From positions 51,901,001 to 51,965,000 of the forward strand of contig CM074855.1 in NCBI GenBank assembly GCA_037501455.1: DNA of 64,000 nucleotides, given 5' to 3'. Position numbers and translations under genes: made by a program. Of this stretch, positions 23,361-35,600 are shown piece after piece (the stretch's first letter is position 1; each line of letters opens with the position of its first letter). The DNA comes from Lantana camara. Lineage: Eukaryota > Streptophyta > Magnoliopsida > Lamiales > Verbenaceae. The notes under the pieces were generated by a model. It had not been told where the DNA came from, made no database searches, and saw only the letters and a program-made list of their open reading frames with translations.

Positions 23361-24937
23361 AGGCTAACGTGGTGGCCGATGCTTAGAGCAGGAAGGCTAG
23401 TGTTTCAGCGTTGGAGGCAGGTTCGAGTAAGCTGGTTTCCAAGGTTTTGATTTAGAAGCTCGTTTGGCAAATATTTCTGTTCAACTGGATTTAAAGCAAA
23501 GGTTGATTGAAGCTCAATCTAGTGAACTGGAAATTCTGAGATTAGTTGCAAGAACAAGAGTTGATCCGGAGACCAAATTCGGGTTTGATGATTCAGGGTT
23601 GTTTCGGTTTAAGATAAGTGTTTGTGTCCCGGAAGAACTTAAACATGTAATTCCTGATGAAGCGCACCGTTCGCCTTACAAGGTAAACCCCGGAGGCACC
23701 AAGATGTACAAGGATTTGAGAACCTTGTATTAGTGGAACGACATGAAGAGAGATGTGGCCAACTTTGTAAGAAGATGTCTAACGTTCCAACTTGCGAAGG
23801 CCATGCATAAGAAACCGGGAGGAACTCTCCAACCACTTCCAATTCCCGAATGGAAGTGGAAGCAAGTGACAATAGACTTCGTGTCCGGCTTGCCAAGGAC
23901 CAAAGGAGGTTTCGATGGAATATGGGTTGTGGTTGATCGGTTTCTAAGTCAGCCTATTTTCTCCAAGTTTGGATGTCCGACAAGGTGTCCAAGCTAGCCA
24001 GGTTGTACTGCAAGGAGAGTGTGAGATTACACGGGGTACCGGTTAGCATTGTTTTGTATCGAGATCCTCGGTTTACTTCAATTTTCTGGCAAGAGCTTCA
24101 AAACTGTTTGGGCACTAGACTTCATTTCAGCTCCGCATCTCACCCACAAACGGATGGTCAATCCAAGAGACTAATCAAGTTTCTTGAGGACATGCTTCAT
24201 GTTTGTACCTTAGATTTCCAGAATCAGTGGGATGAGCAATTAGATTTGGTCAAGTTTGCCTATAATAATAGCTTGCAAGCTTCAATTGGTATGGCGCCGT
24301 GTGAGGCATTGTATGGAAGGAACTGCGGAAGGATTGGAGATATCGAGGATTGGAGATGGACTGAGGAAGGTAAGCTCAAAAGAGCAAAGAAGCCTGCGGC
24401 GATTCAAGATACCATTGACAAAGTGAAAGTTATTCAACAAAGGTTAAGGGCAGCCCAGGACTGTCAAAAGAGTTATGTTGATAAGAGGAGACAAACACTA
24501 GTATTCAAAGTTGGAGATAGAGTCTTCTTGAAAGCATCTCCACGAAAAGGGTTTGTTCGGATTGGTATAGGTGGAAAGCTAAACCCGCGCTACTTAGGCC
24601 CCTTTGAGATTCTTGAGAAAATCGGGAAAGTGGCATACCGACTTGATTTACCACCAAGTCTTACCGGGGATTCATAATATCTTCCATGTTTCTCAATTAA
24701 GGAAGTTTTATCCCCGATGAGTCTACCATGTTGCCCGTTGATGAGACAGAACTTAAGCCGGATTTGATGATTTTGAGGAGACCGGTTAACATCTTGGACC
24801 GAAAGTTGCAAGAGTTGAGAAACCGGCAGATCCCCTTGGTTAAAGTCCTATGGTGTGATTACAAATCTGAAGAAGCCACTTGGGAGACCGAGGAGAAGAT
24901 GATGGAGTTGTATCCGGACTTGTTCGAAGCCCCGAGT

Positions 24938-24957
24938 AGGACCTAGGGATAAGTCCT
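24938..24957 (+). other. Hairpin spanning the E4 pol stop codon
   Basis: AGGAC/GTCCT arms enclose a 10-nt loop containing the TAG stop, just upstream of the polypurine tract. The position matches the hairpins of E3, E7, E8 and E10, but the sequence differs. Confidence 0.4.
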
Positions 24958-24961
24958 TTTT

Positions 24962-24975
24962 AAGGGGGGAGAGGT
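24962..24975 (+). other. E4 polypurine tract
   Basis: AAGGGGGGAGAGGT lies directly before the 3' LTR start TGTAACGCC. Confidence 0.8.
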
Positions 24976-27206
24976 TGTAACGCCCCGAGTATGACGTCAT
25001 GAATGCGTTTCTTATGTTTTCAATTATTTATTTTTTTTACGCGCTTATAAGTTTATTTAATGTTTAATTGTTATAATTGTTGTATTTGAATTATTTGACA
25101 TACCTTGAAATTGAAATAATTGAACTATATGCTCGTTGCCTTGGTATTTGCTTCATACATGCTCGATTTTAATTTTGATTTTCATGTCAACTTGCCATGC
25201 ATGAGATATATGTGTTATGATTAATTTAGCATACTCGTGTTTTGGTTCGTTTGTTTGGAGAGGAACCGAAAAGGGGTCTAAAATGTTTCTAGCGCACCTC
25301 GGGTTCCGGGTGGCGTATCTTGAGGTCGGGAATTCGGATTTGAATTCCGTCAACTCCATTGGACTCATTTCGACGATTTAGAGTCAATAGAACAAGCTTG
25401 TATTTTTTCAAGCCCATTTGGACCCCCGAAACTTTGTCAGATCGAGCCCCTTGTACAAAATTTCCACCTTTGACTTAATTAGCAACCCTTGACTCTATAC
25501 TTGACCAAATAGAGCCAAACTTGAACCTATCCAACCATGGTTTAGCCTACTTTCTCCTCCTTAACCCTTTCATTTTGGACTTAAGCAAGAGAGAAGGAAA
25601 AAGTGGCTGAAAACATGAAGAAAAGGAAGAAGCACCTCCGTACTTTTCATCCTTCACCTTTGAGAGCTCATAACTTGATCATTTCTCCACCATTTCAAGA
25701 GGTATGTATATGGATTTGATCCCATGATCCTTGTGGTTCTTTTAAGTCCTCTTTAGTGCATTTTCTTGGAGATTTGAATAAGATATTCTTCCATACATGA
25801 ATAGGAAGGGTTTGGGGTCATTTTTGAATTCATAGTGTAAGCCTGGCTTTGGGGCTGAATTGATGCCTTATTCTTGCTCATTTTAACTTCTTGACATCAA
25901 TTATTCCATCCTAATTTGTGGTAGTTGAGTATAGCATGAGATACCATTAATGCATCCATGAAAACTTAAGTTTTGGGCATGAAACTTGATCATATAGTTT
26001 CCTCCTTGTTGCATTGGAATTGGACAGCTTTCTTGGCATGGAAATTGGGAGATTTTGCATGTTTATTGTGTCCCTTAGCTGTTGTATCCTTGGTCCCCTT
26101 GTTCCCCTGCATATCAGCCAGGTTCATGCACATTTTCAGCTTGTTCTGCCCAGTGGCGCGGCCGCGATAGGCAGAGGAGTAAACCTCGCCGCGACTACGA
26201 TGTTGAGGTAGTTTTGGGCTCGAAGGGTGGCCGGCCACCGTGATGTTGAGGTAGTTTTGGGCCTCAAAAAGTGGTGCGGACGCGACGTCCATGCAAAGAC
26301 ACCCCCCCCTCCCCCGGGAAGGGTGTCGTGGCCGCGACCCTGTTGCAGTTTTGTTTCTGCTCCTCCGCCACGGCCGTGACGATTTTAGCCGCGACCGCGA
26401 TGCCTCCTGCCCCTTGTGCTTGTGTTTTGCTTGCTCTTTTTCGTGTTACATGCTCTTATTACCTCGTTTACGTGTTATATGCTTCGTTAACTATATGTTT
26501 TACGTGTTATTTCCTCTATAAATGCATACGTAGGTTAAATGGTTTCATACAACCTGTTATGACTTCAATTCTTGTTTTCTTGTTCGTTATTTGATACCAT
26601 TGCCTCGTTTATAACTGAAATGATATGTTAGCTCAATGTTTATGGATTTATGCACTTAATTATGAGTTATAATATGAATCTTGATGATTATATGCAATCT
26701 ATACCATGCTATGAATTGATATGAACTAAGTGCATTCCATATGCATCATGAGCATTCATTTACTTTGCCGAGCATCTATTTGGTACATTTTGAGTCTAAG
26801 AGTACCCTTTTTGTTCTTTGTTTTGTCCAGCTGACCCACCCGAGGACGAGGATGTTGCACCTTAGGCATTCTTTGCTCTCTCGCTTACTCTTTTCCGACT
26901 TGAAGGTGAGGTTTTGTTTCTTTTAGCTCATTCGACCTAAAACCCTATGTGTTTTGAATCCTGCATGCGAAGTATATACTATATGATAAATATATGTTTG
27001 ATACATACATTGAGGGCTTGTCCCACTTGTGAAACACTTTGAAAACACTTTTATACATATATACTCTATGTTTTGCTTTGTTTTTGAAAAGCTTTTGATA
27101 CGTTTGGTCTTGTAGCGAGGAATGGTCTTGAAAGATAGAATTCTTGATCTTGAACTTGTTTTGAATCGTTTGGGCTCCGGGAGTATGGGTAAGGAGCATC
27201 CAGGAC
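24976..27206 (+). repeat. P4: 3' LTR of E4, U3-side part
   Basis: It starts TGTAACGCCCCGAG after the polypurine tract and is cut at 27206 by insertion of E5; the U5 remainder lies beyond the window. It has a TGACGTCA octamer (24992-24999), a GAATTC-n6-GAATTC dyad (25330-25347), and a GC-rich palindrome cluster with GGCCGCG words (26157-26400). AGGAC at 27202-27206 should be the left TSD of E5. No gene is seen in it. Confidence 0.8.
26157..26400 (+). repeat. Palindrome cluster in P4 (GCGGCCGC-type words)
   Basis: GCGGCCGC-, GTGGCCGGCCAC-, GTCGTGGCCGCGAC- and CACGGCCGTG-like words recur about seven times. Spacing is irregular in this old copy (roughly 21 to 46 bp where measurable), but the position in the LTR matches the other cassettes. 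Confidence 0.5.
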
Positions 27207-28023
27207 TGTGACACCCCTTTTTCGGGCAGGCCAGGTACGGTGTCACGAGAGGGGTTTAATTCTGTATTTGTGTGATTCATGTGACGTCGAACGTTCTACG
27301 TGTCAACGTGAAGTTTATTTTAATTGTACTTGGACACAATTGTCCAATATTTGTGAGCTAGGGGCCTAATTATAATTAGGGTATTTTGGGGCTTCGTGGC
27401 TACCTTAAGCTCGAAAATTCGGATTTCAATTCCAACCTTACCATTGAGTTCGTTTTAATGATTCAGATTCAGTGGATTAACCTTTTCATTTTCTAAAAGC
27501 CATTTAATTGCCCTACTGTTTTAAAATCCGATGCAATTGGACCGGAAACAGTTTGGCCCGACCCGTTTTTGGCCTCTCCCGTTTCAGCTAGAAAAGGAAG
27601 AAATCTCTCCCCTTTCACCCCCATTTTCCCACGTTATTTACTAGCAAGAGAGGAGAGGAGAAGATAAACAACCCCTTTGGCCTCCAAGCCTTGAGCCTGG
27701 CTTTTGCAAGATCTCACCGTCCGATTAGCGACCTAAGGTAAGATTTGTGCCATACTCATTACGTGGTTAGATTTCATGCATCCCTTGTGCCTTGAATCCT
27801 TGTCAATGTGACTATGTGGGGAAGACGATCAATAGTGCCAGGTTTGGGGTTTTATATGTTCGGGCTCATTTTGTGAGCTCTAACTTGCAAATATGTGATC
27901 TACGTGTCGTACGTGACTTGTGGTATGAATTTTGGGTGATTTGGAGTTATTTTGTGGGGTGTGGGGAGGGGGGGTGCGTACTCCGCTATTGAAGGCGGAG
28001 CTTGAAGCTGAGCTTCAGTGGGA

Positions 28024-28512
28024 AGTAACCCCCATTACTGCTTTTGTTCTGAGTTTTTTGCTTGGATACCCCCTGTGTTATGTCTAATTAGCACTCTGAA
28101 CCCTGTAATTTGAAAATTCTCAAAAAGAACCATGTGATTATATAAATTAGCACTGAAAACCCTGTGATTGTATTAAAGTTAGCACTCAAAACCCTACAAC
28201 CACGGCTGTAGGGTTTGAAATTCTAATTGAGTGATAATTTATTACAATCACAGGGTTCGTTTTGAAAATTTTTAAATCACAAGGTTATGAGTGCTAATTA
28301 GGTATATCACAAGGTTTTTGGTGTAATAAACTCCTTTTGTTCTTTGGGGAGGTAACGGCTTGCTGTTGTTTTGGGCGTCTGCCTGGGTAACGGGCGTTAC
28401 CCCATTTGCGCAGGCAAGGGGTAATGCCTATTACCCCTATGCCCTTTGCCACCTGTATCCCTTAACGGGCTTTCCTGGGTTTGTTCCTGGAGGGGGGTAA
28501 TCCCCTTTACCC
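28024..28512 (+). repeat. Palindrome cassette in P5 (GGGTAAC-GTTACCC word), split by the MITE
   Basis: Six words are centred near 28031.5, 28358.5, 28393.5, 28427.5, 28468.5 and 28503.5. Subtracting the 283-bp MITE and one 10-bp TSD from the first interval leaves 34 bp, so spacings were 34, 35, 34, 41 and 35 bp. Confidence 0.7.
28051..28333. mobile_element. Foldback MITE, Mutator-like (283 bp, 10-bp TSD)
   Basis: It begins GAGTTTTTTGC and ends AATAAACTC, and the two halves are imperfect inverted repeats over most of their length; TAATTAGCAC occurs in both arms. The flank CTTTTGTTCT is duplicated exactly (28041-28050 and 28334-28343). Very long inverted repeats and a 9-11-bp duplication are typical of Mutator-type (MULE) foldback elements. 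There is no coding capacity. Confidence 0.85.
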
Positions 28513-29755
28513 TGTTGGCTTTGAGAGGTGGTTTGCCTCGTTTTCCCTTTCTTTCGTTTTCATTTCCGATTTTCTTTCTTGTGCGTTTTATGTTCAGTAA
28601 GTGATAAGAATAGATATGCAATGATGTAAATTGATACGATATAAATGTGTATTGTGTATTATGACATGTTTTGCAATTATATGATTTAAATTTAGTGAGT
28701 AAACGTGATATGCGTTCGTATACGATTAAATGTTAGGTGTTTGCCTTTCATTCGTACTTTCTTATATTAATTGTGCACATGAACACCATCACTTCAATTC
28801 ATAACATTTTATAATTTATTTCATATTGAATCATGCCATGGCACGTACACCACTTCATGAACATTTGCTGTGCGTTCTACTTGGTCTCATTTTGAGTCTT
28901 TTCCCACGAGTACACTATATTGTCCTTTCTTGTACAATTCTTCTCCAGGGCGGAGATGTCTTGATCGAGTTTGCACCAGTCTTGTCAAGTTCTTTGTGTC
29001 TTGTTACTTCTCCAGGTGAGGAAAGATAGGATTTATGATTATGCAAACCCTACAACCCGCTACGTGAAATTTTAGCCAAAATCCTGTTATATATATATAT
29101 ACTTGTTTACAAATGATTGTTGTTTTGTTGGATTTAACTCTTGCTCATACTCTTGTTCGTTAACTATTTTGGCGAGACTCTTGCACTGCTCGTGGGGCCT
29201 AGGGGCTTGTGTATTGAGAACTGGGGAAGCAAGGGCTGACGGCTATCTCTTGCACAAGTCCCAACCTTGTTGGACCAACCTGGACGTCTAACAGGAGGTT
29301 TGGTGGAGTGATAACCCTAATTTTTGCATGAAAACCTAATAAGATTTTTTTTACTTGTACACGAAAGGAGTAAGGTTGGAGACTGCTCACTCACCGAGCC
29401 ACTTGTTCACTTGATTTGAATAAATCTTGATACTATAATTCAATATATCGACTATAAACTTGATTTCCTATTTTACTTTCCTTCTAAAAACTCTATATGG
29501 AATTATGGTTGCATGACTTTACCACTTTCTATATTTATTTATGCCCTTATTCACTCAATCTTGTAGAGACTGACCCCTCCTCTATTTGTCCCTCAGGTTT
29601 TGTAGGTTTTTGCTAGGCGGGATCGTGTTGTCGATTCCTTGATCGAGTCTTGCACTTTGTACACATATTACATTTATACCTTGCCATTGTATTAATTTAT
29701 TCGTCGGGCCTGTAAGCCTTTTAGTAATTCTTGAATATTGAATCAGGACAGGTTG

Positions 29756-32700
29756 TGTAACACCCCGAGCGCAACACATCATATCCCCCGCACTAGAGTC
29801 CAACACGTGTGACGGAATGGAAAGTTCCGCACACGCATCAGACAATAGCGAACGGGTGACAAACAAAACTCACACTCTAACTAGGCGGCCTAAACCCTCG
29901 ATCAGAGTGCGTATCGAACAATAATATAGTGGAAGCAATAAATCAACTAAGTAGAAATCCTAAGATCAACATATTTATCAAAATAATTCCATATTAGCAT
30001 GCTATAACCATATACAATTGTACAATGCCCATACGAGGCCGAAATAGATCAAGTATCAAACCATAATTTAAGTATCAGAATACATGTCTCCAAAATAGGG
30101 TATAGATAACAAAACTATAAACCCCTGTAATGCATGAAGACTCGAGCTATGCCACAAGTAAGACTAGAAGAACACTTGGCGCCTAGCTTGACTCAAACTG
30201 TACCTGCAACTCAAAAGAAGAAGGAAAAAAAAGAAACGACAACGAGGGTTAGTCCTAATGACTAGTGAGGGGGCTATACACGCACCCATATAACATATAG
30301 AGTAAAGCACTTAACGAAATTCATAAGGAGATCTATGAACCGAGAATAGTTTTTACAAGCTAAAACGTCTGTCGTGATAGATTATATATATACATACTTA
30401 GAAGAGGTAACGACCATAGGTCAAAATGATAAGTTTTTTGTATTTAGAATCCTTTCCCATTTCATAGATCATATAAATTCATACAACTCGGCGGGTACGA
30501 GTTAAACCTCCAACTTCTCTTATTCAAAACCTAATCAAAATACAAATCATAAACCATCCTTCCTCCGGGTGATAGAAGGGTTGATGGCCCTAACTATCGA
30601 TCAAATTTCACACGAGATAAGGCTTAATCACGTTCTTGAAACCTTCGACGGTTGCTTCCACCGGCTCAAGAGAAACACCCTTCTTCAACCTCCTAAGGTT
30701 AGGTGAAACTCTCAAAGGAAAGTGTTGATGGAAGAGGTCGGTGACCCCACGGCCGACCCTAGATACCATACCACTATCCGGGGCCCAACTCACAATCCAA
30801 AAGTCATAATTTTTGCAAAGTTTTCCTTCAGAGTTCATACCCCGCTTACACACACATGCTTATCAAAGGTTTTCGAATCACACGTAAAATAGCTTACATA
30901 GGTATACAAATCGTTTTCAAATACTTATAACAAATGACACAATCACTTAAAATACATATCATACACATATCTAACATATAATATACATAGTTCACATGCA
31001 AGGCTGCAAAACACAAAGGGTCGTAGGTTATCATAACTAAAAGAACAAAACCTCACCTTGAATACACGTGTAGTGGGGACAAAAGTATGAAACGGACACC
31101 TAAGGAACAAGAATGTCGTTACCGGGAAGATCATCTATGCAAAAATAATAATAAAAGAAACTCTTAGACTCAAGATATACCAAATAGACGCTCGACAATT
31201 GTAGGGAAATGTACTTGATGCAAACGAAATGGAATGAAGTCACATTTTGATCACATAAGTTCATACATTGCATGTAAGCACCCATTTCACGTTTATAGAT
31301 TAAAACATAAGTTATAACATATCATTTATCATGTTAACAATGCAATTAAGACAAGAAATAAACATATAAACTACATATATCATGCAAGAAATACATATCA
31401 CAACAAAATAATACACAACGATTCATGCAAGGGAGGAGGGTAACTGGAGTTACCCTCCCTCAAGCTTCCTATAGGAACGGGCGTTAAAGCCCACAGACTC
31501 AGCAGCTCTTCATGAAGGTAACGGGGATTACCTTGCTCAAGAGCAAAATGCTTAACCCCCGTTAATGGAGGCAGTCCCGCAGCCCTGGAGAATAACAGGA
31601 GTTAATCTCCCGAAGTACATTCGGGGTAACGGGAGTTACCCCGTGCAGTTGCCAGCTTAGAACAGCAGCCATGGAGGTTCTTCCCCTGTTCCAACTTCAA
31701 CCAAGCAGCAACAACAAGAAAGGGAGGAAAGGAGCAACACGAAGGCAGTAAAACAACTCACAACAAACCACAAATCATGCTAAACAATCATCCCTCAAGT
31801 TAATATGCAAAAGTTCATGAATTCATGCAAGAATTCCCAAGTTCTTCCAAGTTTAAACCAAGTTCATTAATGGCACATTGATCATCCTTCAACTACCAAG
31901 TATTTAATGCCAAGAATTAGAGTTAACAAGTTCATTTGATCCATAAATAGGCATAAAGTTCAAGGGAAACACAAGAGATTAAAGAAATTCATCAAATGGC
32001 CTCAAGCCCTAACTATTCATGCATCTTCTCAAATTCATATCAAACCATCATCAAATCATGAATTTCATGGATGAAAAGAAGCATAGAAGAGTGAGAAACA
32101 CAAAATACACTTATGTTCAAGAAATGAGGGAGTATGGATGAGTATGGAGTTCAAGAGATCAAAAATGGAATAGTGCTTCTCCTTCTTCTTTCTTTTCTTC
32201 ACTCGGAGCTGAAATTTGCTTCTTCCTTAGGAGGGTGGATCGAAATGCCTAAAATGAGGGAGAGAGAGGGATTAACTCAAGTTACTTTGGTCAAGGTTTG
32301 GGTTTATTTGGGGTTAAGGTGGGTCCCACAAGATCAAGACTAGTCAAAGGTGTTATTTAAGCGCAAAGAGCTCGTTTCGGTGAGGTTTTGAAGGTCTAAA
32401 TCAACTTAGAGAAATATAAGGTCAGGTTTGAAAGCTTCCAAATTTCGTTACGAGTTCAACGCCTCTTCCGGAATTCAAATCTGAATTCCCTAACCCAAGA
32501 TATGCGGCCCGGCATTCGAGGTACGCTTAATGCCCTTAAGGTTCCAAAAATTAAAACTAGCCACAACCAAACCAAACGAACTCGAAATCATAAAACGAAC
32601 ATCATACCAAGTTCATAACTCATATCATCCACACTTATCAAAAATTCGCATGAAACGGAGTTAAATTCGGACACGTAGAGAGCTAAATGTAAATGATAGA

Positions 32701-32861
32701 GGCATAAACGTTCAAAATTCATATTCATACTTAAACGAATAAATTCAAATATCTTCAAATAATCAAATAATCATTAGAATACCACATAAGTGCATAAATA
32801 AATAATTAAATTGCACACGTATCACACTCGTAATGCGTACCTGAAAATTCGGGATGTTACA
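29756..32861 (-). repeat. M5: solo gypsy LTR (3106 bp, TSD GGTTG)
   Basis: In plus coordinates it begins TGTAACACCCCGAGCG and ends GGGATGTTACA, flanked by GGTTG at 29751-29755 and 32862-32866, inside P5. It uses the same palindromic word type as P5 (31438-31642), so it may be the same subfamily in opposite orientation. It carries GAATTC-n6-GAATTC at 32471-32488, identical to the dyad in M2. The rest is A-rich and without genes. Confidence 0.87.
31438..31642 (-). repeat. Palindrome cassette in M5 (three pairs at 34 bp)
   Basis: Six variants of GGGTAACGGGAGTTACCC are centred near 31446.5, 31480.5, 31524.5, 31558.5, 31598.5 and 31632.5. Spacings are 34, 44, 34, 40 and 34 bp: three pairs with the same inner distance. 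Confidence 0.78.
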
Positions 32862-33156
32862 GGTTGCCTGCTTAGTTGAACCCGTTGCTAGGATTGAGTG
32901 TTGATTTATTATTATTGTTTTGGGAGCCTGTGAGCTCATTGGAGTGATTATTGTTGCGTATTGGCTTCCACATTGCATGTGTTGTTTTGTGACCTCCTTG
33001 GTACAGGGTTAGATTCTGCCTAGCTAGGTTTGTCCTTTTCTCTTGTCTCTCGTTCGCTGTGGGTTTGGTTCATGTATGGGCACTCTATTTCATATGTGGA
33101 CCGGGCTCATAGTACAGGGATGTGGTGCCCTTCGTTCAGGGTATCAAATCCTGAAG

Positions 33157-33170
33157 TGGTATCAAAGCTC
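33157..33170 (+). other. Primer-binding site of E5
   Basis: TGGTATCAAAGCTC lies 8 bp after the degenerate end of P5 and is of the tRNA-Met type. Confidence 0.8.
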
Positions 33171-33549
33171 CAGGTTGCAAAACCAGAGTTCTAGTGTCGT
33201 GTCCTATCGAGTCTAGGTTGTACGACTTAGGAACTTCGTGACAACGTGTGCATTTCATTGGTCATGAGCATTGAACTTCATTTCTTTTTGAACTTTATCG
33301 AACTATATGCTACATTTCTCATGGAATCCGTGTCTTAGGTGCTAATTATGTGACATGAGCATGCACTAACCGAATGCATTTGGATTCGAAATGAGTTGTG
33401 ATTTATAGGTTTCGAAAATAATATCAAACCACGGCCAATATCTACGACAATTACAGTCCATCACAAGCTCTTCTATCAAACATGGAAGATGTAAGAAATG
33501 CACCAGGGATTAGATACAAGGATTCAAGGATCATAGTTGTTCCTAAAGG

Positions 33550-33796
33550 GAGCCATGTTCTTTGGTGTCCTTACAATGGTACACCAAAACTCTCTCATTA
33601 TTTCAAAGAGCCTCATTAGTAGAGAAGTCAGGATAGAATCACAAGAAAGTATGTCAGTTCTCAGTAATGCTTTGAAGATCAACCATTATGATGCAGCACC
33701 TAAGCTTCGCTCTCGTCGGATTTCTATTGGTAGTAGCTTTACTCAGGTTGAAGGCCATGTTTTACCAACTGCTAAGCTTAAAGTCAAGGGAGAAGG
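33550..33796 (+). pseudogene. Captured ARGONAUTE (AGO4/6/9-type) fragment, part 1
   Basis: In one frame 33550-33620 reads REPCSLVSLQWYTKTLSLFQ and on to RASLVEKS. After a 1-bp loss the frame shifts and 33630-33796 continues with SVLSNALKINHYDAAPKL, then ISIGSSFTQVEGHVLP and a KLKV motif. Plant AGO4-clade proteins have the motif series CSLVSLQRYTKAL, RASLVEKSRQKPQERM, FTQVEGRVLP and PKLKVGNGED in this order in the linker after the PAZ domain. AGO4-clade proteins load 24-nt siRNAs and guide DNA methylation of transposons. The copy is frameshifted and partial and cannot make an active protein. E1, a relative of E5, lacks it. No intron interrupts the homologous stretch. Confidence 0.8.
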
Positions 33797-35600
33797 TGTA
33801 GCGCCCCAACGCCACAACCCCGCATCGTTGTATCCCCCAAGTAACTAGGAAGCGTTATCACTCGAGAGATATTTTGGCCAACGGACAGAACATAGCGATA
33901 AACAGACCAATAAGTGCTTCCGGTGCAGCGGAATTTTAGAATAATTTAAAACTTTTAAAAACATGTATGCAACACATATTAGCAAATGCATAAACAGAGA
34001 ACAAGTAGTCATACAGTATCACATAACATTAGTCCGTGAGGAACTAAAGGAACATTATTAAACCGAGTGCAAGTGCTTAAGATTAGAACCTGAACAAGTC
34101 TTAAAGTACAACCTTTAAACATAAAGGTAGACGCAACCACGACTACGCGAGACAAAAGAAGAGTAACTAACAATCTTGACTTAACAAAAGACTTCCTATA
34201 GCTTCAAGATACCTCTAGGAAGCGCCTGGCTACCGACCTGAAACCATGAGGTTAGAAAACAGGGTAGAGGCATTAGTCAAAGGGACTAAGTGAGATATTT
34301 CGTAGTAAGAAAGAGTGGTTGAAATTGAAGGTTTTCGAAAGAGTTTCTTTGAAACTTTCTTCAATCAGAAATACGGTCTTTATTTTGAAATAGGGTTTTC
34401 AATAAGCACATACAAGCACACACAGCATTAGGTTCCGATTCATACACGCTTTATAAACAGGGAACAGGGTACAGGATATTTTCCTAAAGTATGAACCTGT
34501 CTTTAAAACAAAAGTTGCCCGCAAGCTAGGCATCATCCATCCTTTACTCCTCAAAAACATTTAACAGAGTTGGTATCGAGATCCATTAGGATCCCGAAAC
34601 CAATATACACATGCACTACCCCTTCTCTCCTTATTGTCGCACCCCGGGAGCTATCCCGCAGTGACTTAAACATGAATGGGAGGAATTTACTACCTCTCCC
34701 GACCTTCGATGTGGAGTAACCAACCTCCAATTAAACCATCATCAAGGCCATTATGGCGGCCAGTATCAGAGTAGCCATTGGCGCACAACTTTTGGTCTAC
34801 TATTTAACCATACCACCAAGGCCCAACAGAACAGGATTTCAATATTTTATATTTCAGAATAACAGAAGTGCATGAAGCACACAGAGTTCAAGAACTGAAC
34901 CTTTAATCAAGGCAGTATAACAGTGAACAGAACATATATCATAAACCATTAACTTTAAACTTGAAGCATTGCCCCAAAATGGGGAAACGTTTGACTAGGA
35001 AGATAGAATCTTTGAACTCGAATGAGTTGATTTTGAAATCATTTGAATACATAAGAATATTCATGGTTCCAATCGAAATAGTTTAAACCTCACCTATTTA
35101 TTTAGGTAAGTTGATAGTTGGCAGAAGATAGAGTTCAAAGAGTACCCTGTGGATCCCAAAACTCGGCATTATCTCCTGTAATTGACAGACTACTATGAGA
35201 TTAAAGATCTAAGTCCCACACATGATTACTGATGCATGATTGAGTGACGATATTCAAGTATTGAAGTATAAGATTGACAAGAATGCAGAACACTTAAACA
35301 AGGTATAATCTTTTCCGAAGAAAGGATTCGAATAAATGATTTGGCTCACTAGAAAGCTCGTGTCAAGAGCTTAAGGATATATTCTCAGGGTCTTAAAACA
35401 ACCCTATGTAGAAAAGTAATGTGAACTTTGAAACCTACTTTGATCCCCTATTTTTGAGAATTTTCAAAAAAGTCTTTGACCGTTGAATTCGTCTCTTCGA
35501 AACGATCCTTTAGGTTAAAAGTCAAAATTCTTAGTCAAGGTAAAAGTCTATGGTCAAAGTCAAAGGTCAAGGGTTAAAGGTGAAGGCCAATCGTCAAAGG

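Larger units (their letters stand above)
20332..24946 (+). pseudogene. E4 pol: decayed RT-RNaseH-INT-chromodomain
   Basis: Plus-strand gypsy pol, entered in RT at [18 protein letters not shown] because M2 is inserted just upstream. RT keeps [11 protein letters not shown] (about 20655-20690) but has stops and frameshifts around it. RNase H (about 20967-21326) keeps TDASKEGLG. The HPGKA linker is cut by C2 at 21410 and resumes at 23366 (ANVVADA, then a stop). Integrase is damaged at key sites: the zinc-finger motif reads RCLTFQ instead of HCLTCQ, SDRDPRF has become LYRDPRF, and the catalytic Glu of TDGQTE is Lys (TDGQSK). A chromodomain-like tail ending in LFEAPSRT closes the frame. This is an old, inactive copy; its gag and 5' LTR are not in the window. 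Confidence 0.85.
27207..33148 (+). repeat. P5: 5' LTR of E5, split by a MITE and by M5
   Basis: It starts TGTGACACCCCTTTTTCGG. After M5 (29756-32861) it continues to a degenerate end near GGGTATCAAA, followed by the 8-bp spacer TCCTGAAG and a primer site. Without insertions it is about 2.5 kb. It includes the GAATTC-type dyad (27416-27432), a palindrome cassette split by the MITE (28024-28512) and the conserved U5 block (33050-33140). The primer site makes it the 5' LTR of a plus-strand element. Confidence 0.82.

Noticed and set aside
26157..26400. CpG-island promoter of a host gene
   Set aside because: The GC-rich patch is at the cassette position of LTR P4 and consists of palindromic words; no gene follows.
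6203..27206. P2 and P4 as the two LTRs of E4
   Set aside because: P2 has its own AAGAG target duplication, a different cassette word and a shorter interior, so it is a separate solo LTR.
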